Below, one piece after another: positions 1 to 11,877 of a stretch of 64,000 bases of DNA. The position numbers and the translations under genes are program-made. This DNA comes from Stercorarius parasiticus (taxonomy: Eukaryota; Chordata; Aves; Charadriiformes; Stercorariidae), in NCBI GenBank assembly GCA_013396915.1, contig VWZL01002049.1, forward strand, positions 396,020 to 460,019. Reading direction: 5' to 3'. Each line of letters begins with the position of its first letter. Within the stretch, counting starts at the first letter, position 1. Below the pieces are notes generated by a model. The model did no database searches. It was not told the origin of the DNA and saw only the letters and a list, made by a program, of their open reading frames with translations.

Positions 1-1381
1 TTAAGGCTACGGAAGGAAAAGCCTTGACAATGTCTTTAGTATTGCATACGGTTGCGTGTTAACCAACTGTATGATTGCAGCACAATGATGAAATGCTTTT
101 ATTCTTTAAACAGTGGTGGGAAGTCCTAGCTGCCTGCAGAGCCCCCTGAGCTCAGTCCTGCCGGGAACACGCTGCACAGGAGAGCTCCTGCCCCAAAGGG
201 TCTGAACTTAAGCAGATGGAGGGTCTGTCCTAGTATCATCTTCAGTTTCATGGAGAAGCGAGGCACGCAGAAAGGAGATACCGAATTTCTGTTCAGCTAG
301 GAGTTGATTTCAGGGCAGCCAAATGCCCAAATAGGTGTTATCTTCAAAGTTTTGGGCCAAAGTGGGTGACCACAGATCATGCAGAAATGTGTCACACAGG
401 CCAGGACTGAGTGAAACCTGCTGGGTCCCAGTCTAGTGCACTAAATGTACTGTCGCAGTCACTTCTCCATTCCTGTGTGTTTTGTCTTTGCTCCCTGGAG
501 TGCAATTATTTTCCCCTCTGTATTTTTCCCGTCTCAGATATTTATATTGTATTATATCCCCCTCACATTGTTTTCCCATTTACAGTAAATAAATGTAAAT
601 CTGACAGATTCATCTCACAGATCACATTTTAAGATCTCATAAATTTGAGTTGGACCTTTCCACTATAAAGCATTAATGTAAGTTCCCTCTCACAGACACA
701 ATTCTCCAGGATATACGCACAAAGAGAGATGGTGGATGTTCCTCCCTTTGGTACACGTCATTATTCTGACAATTTAATTTAGCTTCTTTTAATTTGTCTC
801 TTTCTTTACTGCCAGTTTCTAAATGCACAATTTGTTCTTTTCCCAAAGACATCACTGTGGGGACCATTGCTTCCTTTATCCCGCACCCAGGGGCACCTTT
901 CTACACCATGCTGTTGTGCAGCCTTAGGCTCTGTTCCCGTCAGCTAACAACTAGCCCCAGCTGGGAAAGCACAGCACTTGGCCACAGCACTTGCCCATTA
1001 AATCAATAAACCTTTTTTTAATGGGTCCTTCAATTGCCCTGCTCCAGAATGAATGAATGAACAAGCAGCCAGATGTATTTGTCTGACATGCCAAAAATCC
1101 CTGCAGAAAGGATATCAGGTTCTGAGATGCTCCCAGGTGCATCAGGGACTGCCACTCTCCCTTGCCAGGCATCCCACCCTGCTGAAGGTGCTCTCTATCC
1201 TTGGGCCAGGCTACTTGATCTGCTCCTCCACCAGCACCTGAGCTGAGGCCGTTTTCAGCTTCTCTTAATGATAAACTGAAATCAAAATTCCCTGTGGTAG
1301 GCTGCTGGTTATCCCTTCCACGGAGAGAGCTGCAGCTGCTGGGAGCCTGGGTGCTGGTGCTCGCAGCTTCCTGCAGTTGCC

Positions 1382-1448
1382 CGGTTTCCCTCCGAGGCTG
1401 GCACGGTCACAAGCCAGAGGAAGTGTTGCCTCGCGGGGGCTGATACCG
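1382..1448. promoter_or_regulatory. CpG-rich patch (candidate regulatory)
   Basis: Six CpG dinucleotides fall within 67 bases (starting at 1,382, 1,393, 1,404, 1,432, 1,434 and 1,447), while the surrounding DNA has almost none. It lies next to a GC-rich CTGCAG-containing segment. It is far too short to be called a CpG island. In CpG-depleted vertebrate DNA such a cluster can mark an enhancer, a small promoter or a recent GC-rich insertion. No TATA box or start site can be assigned, so the regulatory reading is only a possibility. Confidence 0.2.
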
Positions 1449-2149
1449 ACTCTACTTTTTTAAGATGCTGCTTCAAATACGTGGTAGGCAAACAGAAAAG
1501 CACTGCCAAAGCTTCCCTCACCTGAAGTTGTGCCGTAATAACCACAGGATTACTTGATTTACTTACTTAACATTAAGTATGCTCCTTTGTCTATCCCACT
1601 TTAACCAACCACATAAATATGCACTTTGTAAGTTTTGAAGTAGCCAGATGTGTAAATACTTGATCAACTGGCACTCTTGCCTGAATTGAATATCACAAAT
1701 TGAGCTTTTTAAATACCAAGGTGGTGTGGGGAAGCCAGGCTGTGTTTATTTCATATGTACACTGTTTCCTAGCTGTTTGTGGCCACCAGAAGAGTTATCC
1801 CTACAAATGTTTGCAAACAGACAATGGAGGTGCTCTTTGCCCTGCTCCTCCGAAGCAAACCTTCCCAACGCAGCAGCACTCAGCTCCCCATCCACCTCCC
1901 ACCTCCATTATCGGTTCTTCCTCATCTGTAGATGGTCTCAGCAAGTCCATAATAGCTTTTCAATTTATTGGAAATCTGTAACTGTTTTTGCACGTTATCA
2001 CAGAACTCTGCACCTTTGTGATACAGGGCCAGTTTCCAACATGCAGAGTCCCAGGGGAGGGCTGTTAGTGCTCTGCACTGCTCACTATTTGGGTCAAAGC
2101 TGCTCGACCGTTATAATCCTGTTTTTCCAAAGTACAACATTCCCAGCTC

Positions 2150-2980
2150 TTACTTAAATGAGCATTCCTTTGCCAGGCCAATGTGCTTTAATACCTTCTC
2201 TCCTCGCACAGCAGCTTTAGGGGCATGCCATAAATGAAAAGCAGATACAACATATCAAAATACAAAGAGTTCTTTTAAAAATAAATAGGGGACTTCATAA
2301 AAAGGACTGCAGCACTGAATTCAATATATATGCTGCAATATTAGCCCCGTGCTTAAAGGTCCTTCCAAAATTAGGGTCATTTTTGCAAGCATTTGGCAGG
2401 ATGTTCTACAGCTATTTAAAAACACTCTTTGTATCCTCAGTTACAAACATTTAGTAGTTCCTGACAGCTACATGTTTAGCACTTCTTTTAGGATGGAAAA
2501 AGAGGAACTCCTGGCACTCAGGCCAGACACATTTCATACCGTGTGCAGCTGCTGAATGGTGGAGGGAAGGTGCGGTACAAAACGATTAGCCATAATTATT
2601 TTATATGCTGCTGGATAGTGGCATGAAGCTATTTCAAAGTCCCAAATGACCCTTAGCCTGGACGTTTTACCTCAAGCAAGATGAGTTGCTGAGCACGTCT
2701 GAGAAATAACAATCCGAAGAGATGATACTGCATGAGAGTTTTGTAAAAGCTTCCCTTCCGCGCTGAGACTAAACTTGCATGCAAAGCATGCCTTGTATAA
2801 GGGTCTTAAGAGCTGCTTAACAGTAACTCTTGCTTCTGCTATACATCCATTTATAATGCTTTTAAAGAAAGCTTGTAGTTTATTATTCCCAGGCATGCTA
2901 TTCATGTAAACAGTAGGCAGATACAGCCACTACTGTATGCATCTTGTTAAAAGCTTTTAATAATACATGATGAACCAGAA
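2150..2980. promoter_or_regulatory. Candidate conserved noncoding element block
   Basis: The segment is free of recognisable repeats and is dense in short motifs typical of developmental enhancers: CATTCC near 2,163 (TEAD-like), a TTAAAAATAAATA run near 2,275, several TAAT or TTATAAT cores between 2,590 and 2,970, and a nested palindrome at 2,775-2,791 carrying an octamer-like ATGCAAAG. Both strands contain stops, so it is not coding. The assignment rests on texture alone; conservation could not be measured here. Confidence 0.2.
2775..2791. repeat. Nested GCATGC palindrome
   Basis: TTGCATGCAA (2,775-2,784) is a perfect 10-base palindrome, and GCATGC recurs after three A residues (2,777-2,782 and 2,786-2,791). 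The overlap creates ATGCAAAG, which matches the POU/octamer-type core. It could be a paired binding site, but this is inference from the bases alone. Confidence 0.5.
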
Positions 2981-4621
2981 GGAAAAAAGGTCAAGTAAAT
3001 AATTATAACAAGACTATATAAAATATGTTGCACTAAACATTAAAACTAGTTGTTTGCCTAGTGCTTAAAACTGTTTCTTTGTTTTGCGTTGTTCCTTTGC
3101 AGTATTTTAGAAAAATTTACTTTGCGTTCTTCTAGATAACACATTGCAGATGTGCTAGGAGTAGCCATAAAGACTGGAAGCAGTGGAAACCCTGGTGATC
3201 TGTCAGCTCACGTTGCACAGTCACCTACTATCTGTCATGTTCTAGTGAGACAGAGATGCATTACAGCCATGCCATATGCAGAGGCTGATACTTTACCTGT
3301 TCAACATTAAGTGACACCAACAAAAGGAACACAAGTGCTTTGCAACCAGAAAGGGAATTTTCAGAGGCCGAGGGTGAAAGGGGGGTTAATTTCTCTTCAT
3401 TTCTGGCTTTACTTTATTGTTGAAACCAGTGGGGAGTCCCAGACATTTACTCTTACCATTCCCTTAAAACATTAAATGACAAAAAAGAAAATAATGAATA
3501 AAGCAGTCTCAGAATTCAATTACTGGTTTGTTTTGTTGTTGTGTTTTTTTTTTTTCCTCTTGCCACTATGTAACATCACCAAGTCATGGCTACTGTCTTG
3601 CCAGTCATTCAACAAAAATCTTAACATTTCTAAGGTAACAAACATTTCCCCCCACTCAAATTCTGGGGAAAAAAACATACTAACAATTGTAATCTGAAGA
3701 TTTTTACTATCTTAATTGCAATATCACCTCACAATCTGGAAATCACAAATTTCTGTTATTTTTTGTATGTGTCAAAGTTGGGCTCACGGTACCGAGCAAG
3801 GACGGAAAACTCACTCTGCACCAGGAAAACATTGGGTTAAAAAAGAAAGATGTTCCCTCAAAGAGGTTATAAACTTGTGGCTACGTTATTTAACTTTATT
3901 TATGGCAGAGTGCATTTGATCCTGGCCTAACTGGGGGTTAATTCTTAAACAAATGGTTCAAAACAAATGGGTTGGAAGAGAAGGGAAATTGCACAAAAGT
4001 TATATAATCACATTTCTGAAAAGTCTGTCATATAATCTACCTTGCCATTAGTCTGCCATCATCATTAACATCAGGTGGGTTATTTTACTTTACTGTATCT
4101 GTGTTTTTCCTTATAGGAACTCTGACATCTGATTTTAATTACCTCAGCCTAAGAATTATGCTGCTAGCCAAGCAGGTAAAGCTCTATTCAATCTAACTTA
4201 CTACCAGGTTGTTCTATATGTCTTATAACAAATTTGGATTTTGAAGTTGCAAATATTAATGTCACAAAGGGAAAACTTGCAAGAAATTTATCATACAGGC
4301 CTCAAATCTTCAATATACATCAGTTTTCCAAAATGACATTTCTTGCAACTAGCAAAACCAGACAACATTACTCAATTGAATCCTGACCAAACTCTCCAAA
4401 AATGTCTAAAATGTCACTCAGTCTTGGATCAGGCTCTTAAAATTTATTCAGCTATGCTTTTGCCACACTTTAAAATGTATTCAAATAATATTTTGTACAT
4501 TTACATCAGGATTACAAATACTTCAGCAGATATTGAATAATTGCAGTGCCAAAGAACGAAGCATTTCAGGTTAAACACTTCTATAAGTGGCAGGAAGGAA
4601 GCAGGGCCCCAAATCCTATTT

Positions 4622-4705
4622 CATAATTGACTTGGACATTCAAGTGACCGAGTCTCACTGAAAATCAGTGGGACTCAGATTCCTAGCTGCATGTCAAAAT
4701 ATGTA
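4622..4705. repeat. Possible ancient archosaur interspersed repeat
   Basis: The phrase around 4,650-4,685 (CTGAAAATCAGTGGGACTCA) resembles wording I associate with old interspersed repeats shared by birds, crocodiles and turtles. Similar worn phrases occur near 12,430-12,500 and 30,170-30,210 (acceptable matches to a 'tacacc...taac' word). The family cannot be named from this alone, and it may be chance similarity. Confidence 0.2.
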
Positions 4706-7700
4706 GCAGTTGCTTCCGTGAAGGATGGAGGAGGAAAATTATTGTATACGTTTTTGAAGAAGTTACAAACCCAAAGAAGAGTTTACCGCAAACTCTCTTC
4801 ATTCAGAGAAACTACAGTAACACAAACAAAAGCAAATGACTTGAAATGGTTCCAGGTTATATCTCATGATCTGCTAATGGATAATGTCGTGTGTCCGTCC
4901 TTACTGTGTGTGATAGCTGCGTAATTGCTGCTTCCAGCTGCGCTAACATCACCTGCTCACCATAACCAAATTTCATATGGGGGCCAAATTTTGCTGTCTG
5001 TAAAGACAAACTCTCCTCCCCCCGCAATTTGAATGGTTAACAGGGACCACAACTAGGGACCAATGAACTTTCTTAGCTCAAACACGTCTCCTGAATTTTT
5101 GTCAAGTCTGTAAATAGAACTTACACTTTTGCTAAGTGCTTAACCTTGCTTTTTCATTTCTATCCTTTTTTCTCTTCTATTTCTTCATGTCAGCAAAGGC
5201 TGTAGGCATGCATGAGAAAGACAAAAAGAAGCCGCATAACATAACACAGCTTAGATAGATGAGTTCAGTCGAATCTTGCTGTTAGTCATTCAAGGTAACG
5301 CTAGTCCTAGCTGCTTGCCTAGCCCTCGTGGTGGAGCATGCTGCAAGGTAAAGTCAGCAGAAATAAACCAGTTGCTCCTGTTAAGAACCTGTTGTCTTAG
5401 TATATACTCACTGGCTTAAGACGAAATATTGAAATCTGCCCAGAAACTGCAGAATGGATGATGGTGCAGGTTCCCTTGCAGGCTACGTTAGAGGGCTGGT
5501 AACCCCTAGCAGTGAGACTGAAGAGAAAGCTGGGTAACATCTTAAACCTCAACAGTGAGATTTGCCAGGGCTCATCAGTCAGATTTTCCTCTTTTTTCTG
5601 CACTGAATTGGAAGCTGGAAAAAAGGGGATTGTTATTTTTATGCCAACAAATCCCATTCTTGTCTAACACAGCTGGATTAAATGCTCTTTGAGGCTTTAC
5701 GATCCAGAATTACTGTCCCCTAGCTATGGAATATATGTCTTGATAATAATTCCACAAATTTTATAAGCCTGTATCTAGCTGGGCCTCCAACCAGAATGAG
5801 AATTATAACCTCATCTGAAAAAAGGATTATGAGACTACCCCCGCCCCCACCACCAGAAGTTGTTCCCTGAGGACTCACAAGACAGGGCTCATAGATGCTT
5901 AATTTCATGAAAGAAGTAAGTCATAGTGACACACGTGCCAAAGGGAAGAATTACACCAGTTTTTCAGCTGCATGCAGAACACACTTGAAAACAGCTTCTT
6001 CCTAATTATCAAAAAGGATCCACAGAACAATGCTAGACTGCAGTCTTCCTTCATTTTTGTACCGCTCACACCACCCTACTGCAGACAATGACCAGCTCAT
6101 ATACCAACTTGTGGAGGCTCATTAACTTGTTCCTGGGTGATGCACACCTGCGCTATTTTTAAAAAAGTAGAAATAAAGCCCTTTCTGTGACTATGTTACC
6201 ATAAGATGGTTACCCATAAATCTCTGGAAAGCCATGAAAACACTCCTCAGGGACAAAATAATTGCTGATGATTCAGTCAGAAGAGTGATAGTAAAGGTTA
6301 ACTGTCTAGAAAAGAATATTTCTCTAATAGAGATGCAGTATGAAGAAACTAAACTCAGAATTCTGTAATTTCTAGAGCATATCATAATTGAATCAGGCAA
6401 CTTTCTAAAAAGGTCAATGCATACCAAAAACATACCTATTGAAGTTGATGGAAACAGAACAACAAAAACATCCCTTTTTTTAACAGGCAAAATAAAAGAC
6501 TGTGATGTATAGAGATAGAAAGGAACTTCTGTAAGGACCTTCATGAATAAATTCACAACCATTTAAAAGAAGCTCTGCGTGAATTCTAGCCACAAGTTAA
6601 GACCCTTTAACCACTGAGTAACAAGGAAAAAAAAAAATCACAATTCTTTTGTTCAGACCAAAAAAACTAATGTGACCAATACAGGTCCAGGGTAATTTGT
6701 AAAACGTACATATATTTTATACATTTCTGAGAAACCAGAAGGTAACAGTCAAGAGCTGATAAGCCACCAACTTCTGAAATTCTCTAAGTGAGATGAGTTG
6801 ATAAAGGAGGGATTGGAATGTACTGTCAGCAAAAAAATGCACCAGAAATGCTGGAGAGAAAAGAGGAGAGACCACGCTGTTTCAGAGCTGAGAGGAGGCC
6901 AAACAGCTTTATGGTGAGGTGACCTGAGAAGGTCATCTGGGCTGCAAGGGACTAAGCAGTTCAGAGGCCATAGTGGCTATGCAGAAAACCTGTGGACTGT
7001 TCTCGACTACTTGAACCCATCCCAAAGAAGGTTTCAGAAGACAGAGGAAACTGAAACAGCAATATACGAGGAAAACTGCACACAGATCAATGCGTTTTGT
7101 ACATTTTTGAGAGCCCAGAGTAGTACTCTAGGTGAAACGCCTGCACACTTGAGATCATTTGCTTCTGAGTTTGCCTTTGCGCAACCTTTGTGTTTGCTTT
7201 GAGCCCACAGCTATTGCAAAGAAGCTGTATCGTACTGCTGATCACTGCCTCCCATTCCCTACATCTTGTCTAGGAATACCACTACATCCTCATTAAAACA
7301 GAGGTGGGAAATCAGAACTACACATAGTGTTAAAGATGCAAGCACACAACAAATGTATGCAGAGTGGTTTACTTTTGCTTTCTATTGGTTTCCTAATAAT
7401 GTAAAATTTTCAATTTACTTATTTATTATCTCTGAGCAGTTATGTTCCTAGAAGTCCTGTAACATCTCTATGATCTCTTTCCTGCATTGAAATACTTACT
7501 TTGGAGACTACCACCATCCATGCAAAATTAGGATTGCAGCCCTTTGCTGGCATCAAAATAGATCCTATTGGATTAGGACCTCTCAAAGACGACTGATAAT
7601 TCTCCAAAGAGATATATCCACCAGAACTATGTTTATTCCATATTTAAGATTAAACCATAAATTAAACCATAAAGTGTTTTTTAAAAAAGTAATGTTGTAC

Positions 7701-8865
7701 TGATATCACCATCCTTAACCTACTTATAATTCAGAATCAACAAATACAAGACTGAAAAAAATTGTATTTTATTAACTGAAATAAGTGACAGCTTTCTTAA
7801 AGCCTTAGACTCTGTAGCCATCCCTTCATCCTGGTGTTGGATAGAGGAAAAACAAGGAAAACGTGTCCATAAATTTAGGATTACCACAGAGGAATCAATA
7901 AAATTAATAATATAGCAATATAGATCAGCAGCAGGTCAGGATCATTCCTCAGCACTTGAGATGAAAGACTTTCTTCAGAACTGTGCTGGACAGACGTGGA
8001 TTGGAAGAGACAACTCAACTGATTAGCCTGCAATGACATGGCTTTAGTAACCAAAATCTATCACGTAGTCCTAAGGTTAGAGTAATGATTTCAAGTGGCT
8101 GTGGAATTTGTGTGAGGAAATTATATTCCCACCAAAAGTGTCAAAACCCCATTTTAAAAGCCCCCCTTCTTCAATTGTTTGTGAATTCCACCACCTTGTT
8201 CGAAATCCTGCCCTTCTAGCCTTTCTTCAGATAACAGCAAACACACAGAAAGCAAGGTCTGGACTTCCCTTCATGTATTCAAAACATAGATTTGTCTGAA
8301 AGGACTTCTGAAGCCCTACCTAAATTGCTTCAAGACATCACTCTTTTAGTAAATACAGCTGTGTTCACCATATTTGAGTATGGGCATGTCTCGTGAACAT
8401 CTCAGGTCCTTAGAAACCAAGCATGGCCAATCTGAGAGCAAGATATAATTCGAAACAGCGATGCCATTGTAGGCAGACACTGAATCTCTTCACTATCCTT
8501 CCCTACACGTACATTTGAATTTTGAATACTACTTCTTCCTGCCCAGTATACAAAATGATGAAGAATGGTGTTAGACATAGCTAGAAGGCAGAAGACAGAA
8601 GGCAATGCTAGGGTGTGGTGGCTGGGAGACTGAAAAAGATATTAGAATATGAAGTTGTAGACTTCAGTTAGATGGATGAGGTGAAAGATTTGGGTTAATT
8701 AGGACCTAACAAAACCTACCATTGATATTCACTACTAGATTTTCAAAACTGTGATCAAATCAAATTTCTTGAACCAAAGACATCAGCTTCTTGAGTGAGT
8801 CCTAGCAAAAAATCTCAATTTTTGATGTAGTCCCTTACTTTTACATGTTTAAACAGTACTACTAG

Positions 8866-8886
8866 TTTACCATTTAAAATGGTAAA
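8866..8886. repeat. Perfect 10-bp inverted repeat
   Basis: Arms TTTACCATTT and AAATGGTAAA are perfect complements separated by one base. A partial third copy, CCATTTAAAAT, follows at 8,893-8,903, repeating the centre of the palindrome (8,870-8,880). This AT-rich cruciform-prone unit probably arose by local template switching. No function can be assigned. Confidence 0.6.
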
Positions 8887-9313
8887 TGATTGCCATTTAA
8901 AATATGTATTACTGTTATTGACCTTAAATGCCTATATACACTCCCAACTACCTTAACTAAAATGAAATAACATTAAAGCCATGTCTTTATTTGCTAGACA
9001 TAACCTCTACTAAATACAGTGAAAACTTTCAACACTGAAGTATTTGCTGCTTAATAAAAGTGAAATTGGAAAGTGCTAATTTATGTGTTTTGTCAGCAGG
9101 GAATCCCATAGAAAGAGATGCTTTGATGTGGCTCAAACGAGAAAAAAGGGAACAGCTTCAAGTCAAGTATATCAGCAGTTTCATTAAGGCACTATAAAAT
9201 TAATGGAGATTATTAATTTAGTTCGTTTGTACATCCTCCCTCTCTTCTTTCCCATCCTGCCACCTTCATCCCCAGAACACTCCCACATACACACCAATAT
9301 TCTGTGTAGAATT

Positions 9314-9327
9314 AAAAAAAAAAAAAA
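9314..9327 (+). repeat. Poly(A) run of 14
   Basis: A run of 14 A residues with no retroposed body visible upstream and no upstream AATAAA close by. It is most simply a homopolymer tract. Confidence 0.9.
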
Positions 9328-9955
9328 TCATTCTTCACCCCTGGATGAAAAGGAAAAGTAATTTTCCTTCTGTTCTTTGCTATTGTTGTTTTGCTGTTAC
9401 CACTTTACAGTAACATGCTCTGAGGCTGTCAGCTCAGCCAATGGAACTTTCCAATTTTCCTAGTAAAAAATATGAGTAGCAAGTAAAGGCAGGTCCAATT
9501 CGTGCAAGAGATGGGCATCCTGTTCTATTTCTGGGCTTCCTGTGTTTGAACCCAAGGTTTAAATTTGGGCTTGTCTCTATTTCTAGATCTCGAGGTGCTT
9601 TCCACCTGTGACCATGTGCTCCCATCTTTCTCCCCTGCAGGACAGCTGGCGTGGGACAAAGTGCAGCCATGCAGCAGCTGATCGCGGTCCTCCTCTGTGT
9701 CAAGTCCTAACATGACCTGAAAAGCTGAGATACACCACCAACGCGTTCCACATCTCCATCCCCAGCCTTGATGCAGCTGCAAGAAGGTTATCAGATACTT
9801 GGAGACACATACTGAAATGCTTTGTTTCTTTGAATTAACGGTGTGTTGGAGTCTATCTTACAGTTCAGGATCAGATCCTCTATATGGGGAGAACCCACCA
9901 GATGGATCACAGCGATGGAAAAGTAGGGATATATATTCAGGAACAACTCACCGCA

Positions 9956-9968
9956 CCCCACCCCCCCC
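9956..9968. repeat. C-rich run
   Basis: Four C residues, one A, then eight C residues, in a locally C-rich context. It is a simple low-complexity tract that is prone to length variation. Confidence 0.85.
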
Positions 9969-10389
9969 GCCATGAGTTTTTCTGGCAAAAGCGTGAGGAC
10001 AGGCATTTTGTAATGATGCACAAGTAACTCCAAATTTTCCAAGGCTGTGAGGAGACCTTCTGTCTGTGTTAGCCAAAATGACTGATGCTAAGCTCAAGGA
10101 GAGGCCTTACTTCAGATCTATTTTAGACCAGACAGTGTTTTTAAGCCCACACCGCTCAACCACTCAACCACAAATGCTGTCCTTCACTGACAGTGCTGCC
10201 TATGCTTCATCTAGTAAATACCTTCTATGTTTCATTAGAACGCCCAAATGCCTCAAAATTGCACTTCTCATTCAAAAATAAAGTGCTAATAAACAGCTTT
10301 CCTGCTTTTGGAGCATGTTCCTGGTGCTGAAGCCACTTGTGCCACTCGCATTGTCCCTTGCAGCAGACCCACTTGAGGGAAAGAGCACC

Positions 10390-10545
10390 ATAATTAATCT
10401 AATGCACGCCCTGAATCTCAGCCCACACAGAAGCAAGCTGTTAGCTCTTAGGAAAAGCAAATTCGCTTTTGCTAAGGAACAATTCCCAAAGAAAGGCCCA
10501 GCATTTAGTGCCCGGTGCTGTCTGTGTGAGCCTGCGGGCCTGTTT
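10390..10545. promoter_or_regulatory. Candidate conserved noncoding element
   Basis: This repeat-free block carries ATAATTAATCTAATGCAC near 10,390-10,407, which contains overlapping homeodomain-type TAAT cores, followed by a balanced, low-redundancy sequence ending just before the A16 run. No splice-flanked frame was found. The call is by texture only. Confidence 0.18.
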
Positions 10546-10550
10546 CCCAG

Positions 10551-10566
10551 AAAAAAAAAAAAAAAA
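10551..10566 (+). repeat. Poly(A) run of 16
   Basis: Sixteen A residues directly after a GC-richer block. A retroposed transcript would explain it, but no AATAAA signal lies just upstream and no target-site duplication is evident, so it is listed as a simple tract. Confidence 0.9.
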
Positions 10567-11121
10567 GAACAAACCACAAAAACAAGGAAGCTTTCGTGGC
10601 TGCTGTCATGCTGCTTGAGCATCACACACAATGCTCTTCAATACATTTAAATCCTATTGCTTACACCTGCCATTAACAGGCAGCCGATGCAACACGTAGT
10701 CTGAGAGAGCAAAGATACCTCTCAAAGTTAAGTGAATCCAGACTCCAGGACTGAAACAGGGAGATGAAAAAAGGACTTTGCTGCTCTTTGAACCACCTGC
10801 CTTTTCATTTCACCGATATTTGGCAGTACAGAAAACTAGTGCAAATAAAGCATGCTGCATCACCCACAAGGTCACTTTTTTTTATGCTACAGGGATCAAG
10901 TCAGGTAGTATTTCTTGAGGCTGACACCGCACTGTTTAATTATACGTTGATGTTTTTAAGCGTTTCAACTGCTAGCCCTGCCTGGTCAGTGCTGGCACGG
11001 GAGTCGCTGTCTTCACTAGGAGCAGAGACGGGCTAGTGGCACATTTAAAAAAAAAAATCACCATATTTATATTTCATTTCTCTTCTGAAAACCTCTCTAT
11101 TCAATCTAAATATTTTAAAAC

Positions 11122-11135
11122 TTTTTTTTTTTTTT
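11122..11135. repeat. Poly(T) run of 14
   Basis: Homopolymer tract in AT-rich DNA. No minus-strand retroposon body was recognised beside it. Confidence 0.9.
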
Positions 11136-11849
11136 AAAAGCGGCAGGCATTTTTCATTTTAGGTATTTTCACACAGAGCCTACCACAATGGGAGACTAAG
11201 AAAGCTCCACCAGAGCCTTTGTTAATCCACAGATGGATAAATTCTGTGCAGACTTCAGACATTAAGTATTAAAACATTGACACACATACTAGCATGAAAG
11301 AGTAAGGAAGTATTCATGCTTCTTTTCCTACAGCAATAAACATACCAACTCAGTCACTGATCAAAAGCTTGCATACCATTTCTGTGAAAGATGCTGCATA
11401 TATTAGGATATGCGCACTGTTTATTTAGGCTAGATAGTCTTTGAGTTTATTTACGCTCTAGTTTTTGCATATTGGGTCTGGCTGAGATGGAGTTATCTTT
11501 CCCTCATAGTGCTGTACTTTGTAGTGGTAGCTACAAACGTGTTGATAAAACACCAGTGTTTGGCTATTGCTGAGTAGCGCTCACAGAGCACCGAGGCTGT
11601 TTTTCCAACATCCCTCCCTCACCAGTAGGCTGGGGCTGGGCAAGATCTTGGGAGGGGACATAGTCAGGAGAGCTGACCCAAACTGACCAAAGGGATATTT
11701 CACACCACGTGACGTCTGCTCAGCAATAAAAGCCAAGAGAAAGGAGAAGGACAGGGGAGTATTTGGTATGATCATGTTTGTCTTCTGGAGCAACCACTAA
11801 ATATGCTACAGTCCTGCTTCCCAGGAAGTACCCAGACAGCACCTGCTAG

Positions 11850-11877
11850 GGGAAGTAGAGAATGGGAAGTAGAGAAT
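11850..11877. repeat. Perfect 14-bp tandem duplication
   Basis: The unit GGGAAGTAGAGAAT occurs twice head to tail with no mismatch. Perfect identity in neutral-looking DNA suggests a fairly recent slippage or duplication event, likely polymorphic. Confidence 0.8.

Larger units (their letters stand above)
1..4620. other. Noncoding stretch, no gene seen
   Basis: No coding region, RNA gene or clear repeat could be recognised. The reading frames here are short (the longest is about 143 codons near 1,726-2,157), low in complexity and unlike any family I know. Contents worth noting are a CpG-rich patch at 1,382-1,448, a short ATGA microsatellite near 1,047-1,061, a T-run near 3,545, and a block at 2,150-2,980 with many TAAT, CATTCC and ATGCAAAG-type sites. 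The interpretation as intergenic or intronic DNA is an inference from the absence of coding signal. Confidence 0.7.

Noticed and set aside
1726..2157. 143-codon plus-strand open frame
   Set aside because: Low-complexity, no motif, and overlaps another frame on the same strand; most likely chance.
6191..6562. 123-codon minus-strand frame, hydrophobic
   Set aside because: Hydrophobicity follows from AT-rich codons; no membrane-protein family or conserved residue pattern was recognised.
8180..8220. tRNA-like B-box phrase ('gttcgaaatcctgcc')
   Set aside because: No A-box at the right distance and no cloverleaf could be folded.
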